A stretch of 64,000 nt of DNA from Streptomyces kaniharaensis (GTDB taxonomy: Bacteria; Actinomycetota; Actinomycetes; Streptomycetales; Streptomycetaceae): contig NZ_WBOF01000003.1 in assembly GCF_009569385.1 (NCBI RefSeq), positions 434,001 through 498,000 of the forward strand, given 5' to 3'. Shown in pieces: positions 42,808-51,195 of this stretch. Made by a program: the position numbers and the translations under genes. The number at the start of each line of letters is the position of its first letter. Position 1 is the stretch's first letter. The notes under the pieces were generated by a model, which did not search any database, was not told the DNA's origin, and saw nothing but the letters and a program-made list of their open reading frames with translations.

Positions 42808-43275
42808 ATGACCGACGGCCCCGAGCCCATCAGCGCCGACGCCCTCCACGCGCTCCGCCAGGAGCTGACCGAGCTGCGCGCCGACCGGGACAGGGTGGCC
42901 GCGACCCTGCGGAGCGCGGAACCGTCGGGCGACCGGGCGGACGAGGCGGACCAGCTGCAGCGGGCCTCGGACGTCACGCGGCTGGACCGGCGGATCGCCG
43001 AGGTCGAGCGGCGGATCAGCGAGGCGGCCATCGCGGGCCCGCCCTCCACGGACGTGATCGGGGTGGGCAGCACCGTCACCGTCCGGTTCGCCGACGGCAC
43101 GGAGGCGACCTTCCACGTCGGCGAGCTGGCCGAGGAGCTGGACGAGTCCCTGGTGACCTCCCACAGCCCGCTCGGCCGCGCCCTGCTCGGCCGCCGCGCC
43201 GGCGACACGGTGACCTACGAGACGCCCGACGGCACCACGACCGCGGAGGTCCTCGCCCTCGGCCGGAACGCCTGA
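42808..43275 (+). CDS. GreA/GreB-like transcription elongation factor family protein
   Basis: The 155-residue protein has an N-terminal coiled coil (residues about 12-75, ALHALRQELTELRADRDRVA and RLDRRIAEVERRISE) and a C-terminal FKBP-like Gre domain (VIGVGSTVTVRFADG, SPLGRALLGRRAGDTVTYET). The layout is that of Gre factors that enter the polymerase secondary channel. The coiled-coil tip has acidic residues (DRADEADQ), but not the strict D-x-x-E pattern I would expect at position 41-44, so cleavage activity is uncertain. Confidence 0.85.
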   Translation: MTDGPEPISADALHALRQELTELRADRDRVAATLRSAEPSGDRADEADQLQRASDVTRLDRRIAEVERRISEAAIAGPPSTDVIGVGSTVTVRFADGTEATFHVGELAEELDESLVTSHSPLGRALLGRRAGDTVTYETPDGTTTAEVLALGRNA

Positions 43276-43309
43276 CGGCCGTCCGCACCCAGCTCCCGCA
43301 GCAGCAGCG

Positions 43310-43915
43310 CTAACCGGCGGACCGCTCCCACTCCGGGTGCTCGCGCTCGGCCCAGCGGCGGTCCACCAGCCCGGTGCGCATCCCGCGCCGGGCCTCCCGG
43401 TCCCGCAGCGCCATCCGGATGTGCCCGGCGACGACCACGGCGATGGCGGCGGCCAGCCAGTCGTGGACGAAGGTCGCGCCGGTGCGCCAGGCGGGCGGCG
43501 CCAGGTGGGTGAGCCACATCAGCAGCCCGGTACCGAGGATGACGAGCATGGACCCGAGCGTCCACTGTGCGTACAGCTTCTGCCCGGCGTTGAACTTGCC
43601 CGCCCGTCGCTCGGCGGCACGGGTGCGGGCGGCCCGCAGCCACGCCCAGTCGGCGTCGGTGAACCGGCTGAGCCGGGAGACGTCCGCCCGCAGGGCCCGG
43701 GAGGCGAGCCCGAGCAGCAGCGGCACCGGCAGCGCCAGGCCGCACCAGACGTGCACGGTCACGACGAGCCGCCGCCGGCCCACCAGCTCGGCCAGCGGCG
43801 GCACGTAGAGGCAGGCCGCGGTGGCCAGGCAGATCAGCATCAGCGCGGCGGTGGTGCGGTGGACCCACCGCTCGGCGCGGGTGAAGCGGAGCAGCAGCTC
43901 AGACGGTCGGCGCAT
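43310..43915 (-). CDS. Cytochrome b561-like membrane subunit
   Basis: The 201-residue protein has four hydrophobic helices and histidines suited to b-heme ligation (ERWVHRTTAALM, VTVHVWCGLALP, FVHDWLAAAIAV, AGHIRMAL). It probably anchors and feeds electrons to the Mo-oxidoreductase encoded just upstream, much as MsrQ does for MsrP, though it is not a sequence match to MsrQ. The start lies inside the end of that gene (17-bp overlap), so the two are coupled. Confidence 0.85.
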   Translation of the reverse strand: MRRPSELLLRFTRAERWVHRTTAALMLICLATAACLYVPPLAELVGRRRLVVTVHVWCGLALPVPLLLGLASRALRADVSRLSRFTDADWAWLRAARTRAAERRAGKFNAGQKLYAQWTLGSMLVILGTGLLMWLTHLAPPAWRTGATFVHDWLAAAIAVVVAGHIRMALRDREARRGMRTGLVDRRWAEREHPEWERSAG

Positions 43916-44612
43916 CGTCACGTCCGTTCGACCGGCCGACCCAGGCGTCGACGTCGTAGCCGTTGCGTTCCCAGTAGCCCGGCTGCACCGCCTCGGTGAC
44001 GGTGATCCCGGACAGCCACTTCGCCGACTTGTAGAAGTACATCGGTGCGACGTAGAGCCGCACCGGGCCGCCGTGGGAGTGCGAGATCTCGGCGTCCTGC
44101 ATCCGCAGCGCGACCAGTACGTCGTCTCGCCGGGCCTGCTCCAGGGTGAGGCTCTCGGTGTACGCGCCGTCGAAGCAGCTGAAGCGCACGGCCCGGGCCT
44201 CCGGCCGGACACCCGCGGCGTCGAGCAGGTGGGCGAGCGGTACGCCCTCGAACGGCGTGTCGGGGACGCGCCAGCCCGTCACGCACTGCACGTCGCGGAC
44301 GGTCCGGCGCTGTGGCATCGCCTGGAGGTCGGGCAGCCGGTAGGTGGCCGGGCGGTCGACCAGGCCGTCGACGGTGAGGGTGTAGGTCTCGGCGGTGCGG
44401 TCCGGGACGGAGGCGACGATCGAGTAGTAGCGGAAGCCGCCGCCCCCGGGCAGCAGCCCGGTCAGCCCGGTCGGGTCCTTCCCGGCCACGGTGTCCTGCG
44501 CCCGCTGGAGGTACGGCCCGGCCGCGACGCCGGCCGCGCCGAGCCCGAGCAGCCCGAGCACGACCCTGCGGCCCACCGGCGTGCCCTTGGGGTGTTGCAC
44601 TGTTCTGTCCAC
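43899..44612 (-). CDS. Molybdopterin-dependent oxidoreductase (sulfite oxidase/MsrP-like fold)
   Basis: The 237-residue enzyme has a Tat-like or membrane-anchor start (GRRVVLGLLGLGAAGVAAGP) and the Mo-ligand cysteine in VRDVQCVTGWRVPDTPFEGV. The core contains FSCFDGAYTESLTLEQA and HGGPVRLYVAPMYFYKSAKW, as in the sulfite oxidase family. It likely acts outside the membrane with the b-type cytochrome encoded next. The substrate may be an oxidised sulfur compound; this is inference. The GTG start follows GGGG. Confidence 0.88.
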   Translation of the reverse strand: MDRTVQHPKGTPVGRRVVLGLLGLGAAGVAAGPYLQRAQDTVAGKDPTGLTGLLPGGGGFRYYSIVASVPDRTAETYTLTVDGLVDRPATYRLPDLQAMPQRRTVRDVQCVTGWRVPDTPFEGVPLAHLLDAAGVRPEARAVRFSCFDGAYTESLTLEQARRDDVLVALRMQDAEISHSHGGPVRLYVAPMYFYKSAKWLSGITVTEAVQPGYWERNGYDVDAWVGRSNGRDDAPTV

Positions 44613-44714
44613 GGCCCCGATTCGACCAGCCGCACCCCCGCCCTGACCAGGGCCGGGGGCGGGTCGTCAGCGTTTCGTCATCTTCCCGGACCGGGTTCGC
44701 TTCCCGGACCGGTT

Positions 44715-45827
44715 TCAGCGCGCCCGTCTGCGACGCGCCACCCCGTATCCGCAGACGGCCAGGAGCGCGACGGCAGACGCGCCGGCGGTGAGGCCCGGCG
44801 TCATCGAGGCGGAGTCCGCCGCGTCCGGAGTGACCGACGCGCCGGCTCGGGAGCCGGCGGGGAAGGTGACAGTGGCCGTGACGGTGCGCTCGACCAGCCC
44901 GCTGGCCAGGGTGAGCCGGACCTTCCAGGGGCCGTCCGGAAGCCGCCGGTCCAGAGGCACGGTGACGGGCTCGGTGCCTCCGACGGCGAGTGTGGTGCCG
45001 AGGTTCGCCGGGAAGGGACCGGCGCTGAGCGATCCCGGCCCGTCGGACAGCGCCATGGATCCGGTCAGGTCGAGGGCACGCTTGCCGGTGTTGTGGACCT
45101 TGGCCACCACCTTCGGGATGCCGTCGGGCGCGCGCTCGGGTGTCAGCTCCTCGATCCGGAAGTCCGACGGCGGCTCGCCGCCGGCGCCGACGTCGAGGTA
45201 GATCCGCACTCCCACACGGTTGACCAGGCGGACGTTGGTGGCCCGGCCCGCGACCTGCGCCCACAGCACCGCGTACCGCTCGCCGGCCGACGCCTTCGGC
45301 GGCACCCGGACGCTGACCCGGACCACGACCGTGCCGTGCGCCGGCACCTCGCGCACGGCGGACGGCGGCGCGGACGGCCCCGTGGCCCCTTTCTCCGGCT
45401 CCGCCTTCTCCGGTGCGCCGCAGTCCGTCGCCCCGGCGGCCACATCCGCCTCCGAGACGCAGTCGTCCACCGAGACCCAGGTCGTGAGCTCGTTCGGGGT
45501 GCGGTCGGGCTCGGCCGTGAACGTGCCGCCGTTGATCGCGGCGGAGCCCGCGTAGAGGTCGACGCGCTGATCGAGGCCGGAGGTGTTCGTCACCTGCAAC
45601 CGGCGGCGGATGACACTGCCTGGAGCGAGGTGGTCGACGATGTACATGTGCGCACGCGGATCGGCTTCACGGTCCTGCGGCGCGTCGAGCAGCTTGAGGC
45701 CGATGCTGTCCTCGGCAGTGGATGGCGGCGTCTGGGCCTGAACGCCGACCGCATCGGTGCTCGCGCCCAGGACGGACGCGAGCACCGATGCGAGTACCAC
45801 TGCGGCCGCGCACAGCAGGCGTGCCAA
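44715..45827 (-). CDS. DUF916-like (WxL-interacting type) surface protein
   Basis: The 370-residue protein has a signal peptide (LLCAAAVVLASVLASVLGAS), an exported body and a C-terminal membrane helix followed by ARRRRAR. The body holds two Ig-like parts: IGLKLLDAPQDREADPRAHM and VIRRRLQVTNTSGLDQRVDL, then an ELTPERAPDGIPKVVAKVHN module. This order matches DUF916 and DUF3324 of WxL-interacting proteins of Gram-positives. Its TTG start immediately follows the stop of the WxL-like gene, so the two form an operon. An LPxTG sorting signal is absent. Confidence 0.75.
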   Translation of the reverse strand: MARLLCAAAVVLASVLASVLGASTDAVGVQAQTPPSTAEDSIGLKLLDAPQDREADPRAHMYIVDHLAPGSVIRRRLQVTNTSGLDQRVDLYAGSAAINGGTFTAEPDRTPNELTTWVSVDDCVSEADVAAGATDCGAPEKAEPEKGATGPSAPPSAVREVPAHGTVVVRVSVRVPPKASAGERYAVLWAQVAGRATNVRLVNRVGVRIYLDVGAGGEPPSDFRIEELTPERAPDGIPKVVAKVHNTGKRALDLTGSMALSDGPGSLSAGPFPANLGTTLAVGGTEPVTVPLDRRLPDGPWKVRLTLASGLVERTVTATVTFPAGSRAGASVTPDAADSASMTPGLTAGASAVALLAVCGYGVARRRRAR

Positions 45828-45828
45828 G

Positions 45829-46365
45829 CTATGCGATCGAATGCGTCACCGTCCCGGTGTAGGTGCCGTTCACCGCGCTGGCAGGGAGCGCGATGGAGAG
45901 CGTGGGGTTCCAGGTCGCGGAGTTGTTGCCGACGCCCGCCGTGAGGCTGTAGGCCGTGCGACTGCTGTTGAGGGTCTGGGCCACGCCCGCCGTCGCCTGG
46001 CCGGGCGTGAAGGTGCCCACACCGCTCGTCGCCGTCGCGACTCCCGACCAGTAGGAGACCGCGCTGGCCGCGACCGTCTCCGCGCTCGTGGCACCACCCG
46101 TCGTGAAACTGGTGGAGATCACCGACGCCGTCCACGAGGCCGTGAGCAGGGCCCGGGCGTCGGTGACCGTGACGGCGCCGAGTTGTCCGCCGACGGTGGC
46201 GCCGGGCAGCCCGGCCCCCAGGCTCACCGAGCTCGGGACGGAGATCGACAACGAGGAACCCGAGACGGAGAACGTGACCGTCGTGTCCCCGGGCGCGGCA
46301 TCGGCCACTCCGGAGACGGCGACGGCCATCGCGACTCCGGCGACCACGGAATATCGGATGCGCAT
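45829..46365 (-). CDS. Secreted WxL-like domain protein
   Basis: The 178-residue precursor has a signal peptide (RYSVVAGVAMAVAVSGVADA). A beta-rich Ser/Thr domain contains VTVTDARALLTASWTASVIS, the position of the first WxL motif, and PASAVNGTYTGTVTHSIA at the end, the position of the last strand. It resembles WxL-type domains that bind peptidoglycan non-covalently. With the DUF916-like partner downstream it may form a cell-surface complex. Trp is followed by Thr-Ala-Ser rather than x-Leu. Confidence 0.7.
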   Translation of the reverse strand: MRIRYSVVAGVAMAVAVSGVADAAPGDTTVTFSVSGSSLSISVPSSVSLGAGLPGATVGGQLGAVTVTDARALLTASWTASVISTSFTTGGATSAETVAASAVSYWSGVATATSGVGTFTPGQATAGVAQTLNSSRTAYSLTAGVGNNSATWNPTLSIALPASAVNGTYTGTVTHSIA

Positions 46366-46804
46366 GGGATCTCCTTCGTCATCCAGGCATGGATCGACAA
46401 CGATCCGGATAACGCACAGTGACGGCCAATATGACTATCCACGCGCGCAGAGAATTCAAACCCAATTCCCCCATCCGACTGAATACGTCCACGGAGAGAC
46501 CAGTCCAGGCAGGACCGGGAAGCACACGCATTATCGACAGCCAGAACGACTTCCGAAAGGAAGTCACATGCGAGGCGCCCCCTCGGAGTCCCTGAAGAGG
46601 AAATCCGAGACTTCTTTCCTGGCCACCGTTTTGACCTCGACTCGGCGGGGATCGTACGTGCGCAGCCGATCGCGCGAGTGTTCCGGCTCCAGCCGCGTGT
46701 CGCGGACTGGGCAGCTGCGCCGCCTTCTCCCCTCCAACCCGACGCCGCCATACGCGTCATGCCGGCGCCTCGGCCCCCCACGGTGTTCTTCGGAAAGGTG
46801 TCCC
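46366..46804. other. Gap between WxL-like gene and propeller gene
   Basis: About 440 bp. Near 46551 is CTTCC-GAAA-GGAAG, a small GNRA-loop hairpin whose 3' arm could be a ribosome site for ATG 46568. That ATG is in frame with the propeller gene but would add an unlikely basic extension. A different frame (about 46590-46740) reads EEIRDFFPGHRFDLDSAGIV and looks protein-like but has no good start. It could be a relic that I do not recognise. The divergent promoters must be here. Confidence 0.4.
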
Positions 46805-47917
46805 ATGTCCCACCGCCCCGGCCGCCTCAGGCGGCTCTACCGTGCGCTCGCCGTCCTGGCCCTGACGGTCGCCGTCGCCGCGCCCGGCACCGCCGCCTTC
46901 GGTGACTCCGCGCACCACCCCGGACCCCTGCGCTCGTGGGTCAAGTACTGCCTCCGGCACCGGGGGCCTGCAGGACTCGTCAACTGCCTCAAGAGACACG
47001 ACCGACCGCAGCCGCCGCAGCACCACCTGACCTCCACCATCAACGAGTTGCCGACCCCCACCGCCAACTCGGCCCCGCTCGGCATCACCGCCGGTTCGGA
47101 CGGCGCCCTGTGGTTCACCGAGAACGCCGCGAACGCGGTGGGCACCGTCACCACGACCGGCCTGTTCACCGAATACCCGGTGCCCACCCCCAACTCGGGC
47201 CCGGCCGAGATCACCGCCGGGCCGGACGGCGCCCTGTGGTTCACCGAGTCCAACACCGACACCGTCGGCCGCATCGCCACCGACGGCACGGTCACCGAAT
47301 ACCCGGTCCTGTCCTCCGGCGCCTACCCGTGGGGCATCACGGCCGGGCCGGACGGCGCACTGTGGTTCGCCGAGCCGGGCGCCAGCAACATCGGCCGGAT
47401 CGCCACCGACGGTACCGTCACCGAGTACCCGGTCCCGACCTTCGGCGCCTACCCGCTGAGCATCGCCGCCGGCTCCGACGGCGCCCTGTGGTTCACCGAA
47501 GTGCTGTCCGGAAGCATCGGCCGGATCGCCACCGACGGTACGGTCACCGAGTACCCGGTCCCCGCCCTGGACTCGCTGCCGATCGGCATCACCGCTGGGC
47601 CGGACGGCGCCCTGTGGTTCACCGACGCCGGCGCGGCGCAGATCGGACAGGTCACCACGGCCGGCGTGTTCACCGGCTACAACCTCACCGATCCCGTCCT
47701 CCCGTTCCCGTGGGGCATCACCGCCGGCCCGGACGGCGCCCTGTGGTTCACCGAGACGTACGGCAACGACGTCGGCCGCATCACGACGTCGGGGACCATC
47801 TCCGAGCTGCCGGTCCCGACCTTCGGCGCGAGCCCGCTGGAGATCGCCACCGGATCCGACGGCAACCTCTGGTTCACCGAGAACGTCGCGAGCCAGATCG
47901 GGCAGGTCATCCCCTGA
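46805..47917 (+). CDS. Secreted seven-bladed beta-propeller, Vgb (streptogramin lyase)-like but histidine-free
   Basis: The 370-residue precursor has a signal peptide (RALAVLALTVAVAAPGTAAF) and a short basic region with two cysteines. Seven repeats of about 42 residues follow, each with GITAGPDGALWFTE and a GRIATDGTVTEYPVP-type strand. This is the Vgb/SMP-30-like propeller. Virginiamycin B lyase needs a catalytic His (His270 in VgbB) with Glu. The entire blade region here has no histidine, so lyase activity is not expected. It may be a structural or binding propeller. GGAAAGG precedes the ATG. Confidence 0.85.
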   Translation: MSHRPGRLRRLYRALAVLALTVAVAAPGTAAFGDSAHHPGPLRSWVKYCLRHRGPAGLVNCLKRHDRPQPPQHHLTSTINELPTPTANSAPLGITAGSDGALWFTENAANAVGTVTTTGLFTEYPVPTPNSGPAEITAGPDGALWFTESNTDTVGRIATDGTVTEYPVLSSGAYPWGITAGPDGALWFAEPGASNIGRIATDGTVTEYPVPTFGAYPLSIAAGSDGALWFTEVLSGSIGRIATDGTVTEYPVPALDSLPIGITAGPDGALWFTDAGAAQIGQVTTAGVFTGYNLTDPVLPFPWGITAGPDGALWFTETYGNDVGRITTSGTISELPVPTFGASPLEIATGSDGNLWFTENVASQIGQVIP

Positions 47918-48034
47918 CGGCGTCGGCGGTGTGAACGATCGCGCCACCAGGCCCCGCTCCCGCCGACACCTCGGCAGGAGCGGGGGCTCGCGCGCGCGAG
48001 GGCTTGTCAGAGCCGGTCACTACGCTGAGCGCTC

Positions 48035-48679
48035 ATGGGACTGTCGATATCGGTCGGACTCCTCTACGACCAGGCACGCAACGACCTTGAGGGACTGGAG
48101 CACCACCGGCGAGCTTTCGCCCGTCTCAGCCGGGCGCTGGCCGACGCCGGCATCCAGTGGCAGGAACCGGGGATGACCGAACCCCCGTCCGCACACACCT
48201 TCTCCGGCGGCTTCCCGTACAGCTATCTGATCCACCTGCGCCGGGTATTCGCGCTCGTCGCGTGCGGCGACCCGGTGACGCCCGCGATGGCCGTCGACGA
48301 CAAGCAGTACGCCCGCGACCGCCGCAGGATCCTGGACGAGATGTCGATGCTGAGCTCGCATCTGCTCTGCCACTCCGACAGTTCCGGCTACTACGTCCCC
48401 GTCGACTTCGGCGATCCGCTCTTCCTCGACGCCGAGGCGGGAGTCGCCGGTGGCGGGATGGTCGGATCCAGCCACCGCCTGTTGGCCGAACTGGTCGGCA
48501 TCGCACCGTCGATCGGCATCCGCCTCGACGACGGCGGCGTTCTCTCCGACGAGGAAGCGGGGCGCTTGGCCACCTTCCCGTCCGACGACCCGTTCGAGCC
48601 GGAGAGGACGACCTGGTACCAGCTCTACCGGGCCTGCCTGGCGAGCATCGCCGACGGCCATGCCATCGTGTTCCACTGA
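48035..48679 (+). CDS. Hypothetical protein, 214 aa
   Basis: The soluble protein starts MGLSISVGLLYDQARNDLEG, with SGGFPYSYLIHLRRVFALVA and GYYVPVDFGDPLFLDAEAGV in the middle. The pattern (short N-terminal strand, then a conserved Gly/Tyr-rich segment) looks like a conserved actinomycete protein of unknown role. No signal or membrane segment is present. It precedes an efflux pump gene by 99 bp on the same strand but need not be co-functional. Confidence 0.7.
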   Translation: MGLSISVGLLYDQARNDLEGLEHHRRAFARLSRALADAGIQWQEPGMTEPPSAHTFSGGFPYSYLIHLRRVFALVACGDPVTPAMAVDDKQYARDRRRILDEMSMLSSHLLCHSDSSGYYVPVDFGDPLFLDAEAGVAGGGMVGSSHRLLAELVGIAPSIGIRLDDGGVLSDEEAGRLATFPSDDPFEPERTTWYQLYRACLASIADGHAIVFH

Positions 48680-48778
48680 CGCCGTCCCAGGCCGACCGGG
48701 CCGCCCGAAGCCGGCGGACCCCACCCGGCTCCGGCGGGGCGAGTGGAAACCGTCCGCACCGGGCGGAAGGATGCGGCC

Positions 48779-50422
48779 ATGTCTGCACGAACCGGCGTGT
48801 CCGGTGACTCGTCCGAGATGGTCACCGCCGCGAGACCTGTCCTTCTGACGCTCGCTTCGGGGCAGTTCCTGATGGCGCTCGACAGTTCCGTGATGAACGT
48901 GTCGATCGCGACGGTGGCAAAGGACGTGGGCACCTCGGTGACCGGGATCCAGGGCGCGATCACGGCCTACACCCTGGTGATGGCGGTGCTCATGATTCCC
49001 GGCGGCAAGGTCGGCGCACTCATCGGCCGCAAGCGCGCGTTCATGATCGGGTGCGCGGTATACGGCTGCGGCTCGTTCACCACCTCGATCGCGCCGAACC
49101 TGCCGGTGCTCCTGCTGGGCTGGTCGTTTCTGGAGGGGGTCGGAGCGGCTCTGATCCTGCCGGCGATCGTGGCACTGGTCGCCGGGAACTTCGCCGAGCG
49201 GCAGCGTCCCGCCGCCTACGGGCTGGTCGCAGCGGCCGGGGCGATCGCGATCGCGCTCGGGCCGCTCATCGGGGGCATCGCGACCACGTACTTCTCCTGG
49301 CGCTGGGTGTTCGCCGGGGAGGTCGTGGTGGTCCTCGCGATCCTCGCGCTCGCCCGTCGCATGGCCGATGCACCGCCGGACCGGCGTCCTCGGGTCGATG
49401 TCGTCGGTGCGGTCCTGTCGGCTCTCGGGCTCGGTACCTTCGTCTACGGCGTGCTCCGCTCGGACGAGTGGGGCTGGTTCAGGCCGAAGCCGGGGGAACC
49501 CTCCTGGTTCGGGATCTCGCCGGTCGTCTGGCTGATGCTGGCGGGCGTGTTCGTGATGTGGCTCTTCCTCCGCTGGGAGAGCCGCCTCATGAAGTCGGGC
49601 AGGGAGCCCCTGGTGGACCTCACCATGCTGCACAACCGGCAGCTCTCGGGCGGCCTGACGATGTTCTTCTTCCAGTACCTCATCCAGATGGGCGTGTTCT
49701 TCGTCGTCCCGCTCTATCTGTCGGTCGCGCTCGGCCTCTCGGCGTTGACGACGGGCGTCCGCGTCATGCCGTTGTCGCTGACACTTCTCCTGGCCGCGGT
49801 CGGAATCCCCCGCCTGTTCCCCCAGGTGTCTCCGAGGGCTGTCGTACGGATCGGCCTCCTGGCAATGATGGCCGGTGCCGTGGTCCTGATGGCGGCCCTG
49901 GACACCAGCTCGGGAGCGGAGGTCACGACCATTCCGCTGCTGCTGGTCGGCCTGGGTATGGGCGCACTCGCGTCCCAGCTCGGCTCGGTCACCGTCTCCG
50001 CGGTTCCGGACGAGCAGAGCGCCGAGGTCGGCGGTGTCCAGAACACCGTCACCAACCTCGGCGCCTCGATCGGCACGGCACTCGCCGGCTCGATCATGAT
50101 TGGGGTGCTCACCGCGTCCTTCCTGAACAACGTGGAACAGAACCCGGCTTTCCCCCCCGAGGTCAAGAGCCAGGCCACCGTGCAGCTCTCGGGCGGCGTC
50201 CCGTTCATCTCGGACGCCCAACTGCGGACCGCCCTGGACGAGGCCGGCGCGAGTTCGGAGGTTACCCAGGCGGCGCTGGACGCCAACGCCGACGCCCGGA
50301 TCGACGGCCTCAAGGCCGCCCTTGCCATCCTCGTCCTCACCGGGCTCATCGGACTGTTCTTCGTTCAACGCATCCCGACAACCCAGCCCGGTTCGGAGCA
50401 CAGTTCGGGTTACTCAGGTTGA
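48779..50422 (+). CDS. MFS efflux transporter, DHA2-type (14 helices)
   Basis: The 547-residue protein has the helix-1 motif FLMALDSSVMNVSIATVAKD and the loop VGALIGRKRAFMIGC. The helix-5 region GAIAIALGPLIGGIATTYFS is motif C of drug:H+ antiporters. A long extracellular loop near residues 445-490 and a C-terminal helix give the 14-helix plan. GGAAGG precedes the ATG at 48779. It is distinct from the pump at 4.2 kb: core motifs aside, the two share little sequence. Substrate is unknown. Confidence 0.9.
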   Translation: MSARTGVSGDSSEMVTAARPVLLTLASGQFLMALDSSVMNVSIATVAKDVGTSVTGIQGAITAYTLVMAVLMIPGGKVGALIGRKRAFMIGCAVYGCGSFTTSIAPNLPVLLLGWSFLEGVGAALILPAIVALVAGNFAERQRPAAYGLVAAAGAIAIALGPLIGGIATTYFSWRWVFAGEVVVVLAILALARRMADAPPDRRPRVDVVGAVLSALGLGTFVYGVLRSDEWGWFRPKPGEPSWFGISPVVWLMLAGVFVMWLFLRWESRLMKSGREPLVDLTMLHNRQLSGGLTMFFFQYLIQMGVFFVVPLYLSVALGLSALTTGVRVMPLSLTLLLAAVGIPRLFPQVSPRAVVRIGLLAMMAGAVVLMAALDTSSGAEVTTIPLLLVGLGMGALASQLGSVTVSAVPDEQSAEVGGVQNTVTNLGASIGTALAGSIMIGVLTASFLNNVEQNPAFPPEVKSQATVQLSGGVPFISDAQLRTALDEAGASSEVTQAALDANADARIDGLKAALAILVLTGLIGLFFVQRIPTTQPGSEHSSGYSG

Positions 50423-50503
50423 ATTCGCGATGTCGGTGGTTAGCGAAAGTCGGACGACCGAGTGTTAATGAACAGGGATCGTGCGGAAGCTGCGGATTGA
50501 CTC

Positions 50504-50652
50504 GAGGTGCTGCTGGCTCACACGGTCGACCAGCGCACCCTGGTGATCTGCACGCGCGGCAACGACGGCTTCACCCGCCTGCTGCTCGGCTCAGCGCGGC
50601 CGCCATCCACCACGCCGCCTGCCAGGTGCTGGTGGTCCCGGCGCCGCCCGCG
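50504..50652 (+). pseudogene. Universal stress protein C-terminal relic
   Basis: The first frame reads EVLLAHTVDQRTLVICTRGN then DGFTRLLLGS. After a shift the second frame continues AAIHHAACQVLVVPAPPAR. Joined, these match the last strand-helix-strand of a USP, with the G-x2-G-x9-GS ATP motif. Only about 50 residues remain and no start is present. The second frame runs directly into the next gene's reading frame. Confidence 0.75.
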
Positions 50653-50670
50653 CGGGGGATGATGGCGCAC

Positions 50671-51195
50671 ATGAAACGTGTGATCATCACCGGCAGCTCG
50701 GGCGCGGGCAAGACCACGATGGCCGCCGCCCTCGCGGCCCAGCTTGGCCTGCCGCGCGCTGAACTGGACGCACTGCACCACGGCCCGGGCTGGGTGAAAC
50801 GCCCCGAGTTCGAAGCCGACGTGGACCGTTTCACGGCCGGCCCCGCCTGGGTCTGCGAAGAGCAGTACTACGGCGTGCTGGGCGGCCTGCTCTGGGAGCG
50901 CGCCGATACCCTGGTCTGGCTCGACCTTCCCCGGCGGACCGTCACGAGACGGGTCGTCAGCCGCTCGCTGCTGCGCGTACTGACCCGCCGCGAGCTGTGG
51001 AACGGAAACCGCGAGACCTGGCGGGACCTAGTCGACCCCGATCACCCGATGCGCTGGGCCTGGGCCAACTACGCCAAGAAACGTAGCTCCACGGCCGAAC
51101 GCCTTGCCCAGCACCCGCACCTGACGGTGGTCCGGCTGGTGAGCGTCAGGCATGCCCGGGACTGGCTACTCAGCTCAGCGAACTACTCAGGCTGA
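50671..51195 (+). CDS. P-loop nucleoside/adenylate kinase-like ATPase
   Basis: The 174-residue protein has Walker A GSSGAGKTTMAAALAAQLGL after a short strand, then LDALHHGPGWVKRPEFEADV and DTLVWLDLPRRTVTRRVVSR. The lid-type basic region WNGNRETWRDLV follows. This matches the small topology-modulation/FlaR-like kinase family, whose substrate is unsettled. ATG 50671 is chosen; ATGs at 50659 and 50662 are in frame and possible. The upstream sequence is a decayed USP gene. Confidence 0.8.
   Translation: MKRVIITGSSGAGKTTMAAALAAQLGLPRAELDALHHGPGWVKRPEFEADVDRFTAGPAWVCEEQYYGVLGGLLWERADTLVWLDLPRRTVTRRVVSRSLLRVLTRRELWNGNRETWRDLVDPDHPMRWAWANYAKKRSSTAERLAQHPHLTVVRLVSVRHARDWLLSSANYSG

Noticed and set aside
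46568..46804. ATG 46568 with a GGAAG hairpin as an alternative start of the propeller gene
   Set aside because: It would put about 79 basic, serine-rich residues before a good signal peptide that has its own ribosome site at 46805.
47050..47900. Periodic DNA repeats of about 126 bp
   Set aside because: They are fully explained by the seven propeller blades of the encoded protein.
50396..51195. Efflux pump and kinase genes both ending in TACTCAGGYTGA (YSG stop)
   Set aside because: The shared stretch is about 12 bases with no extension on either side, so coincidence is likely.
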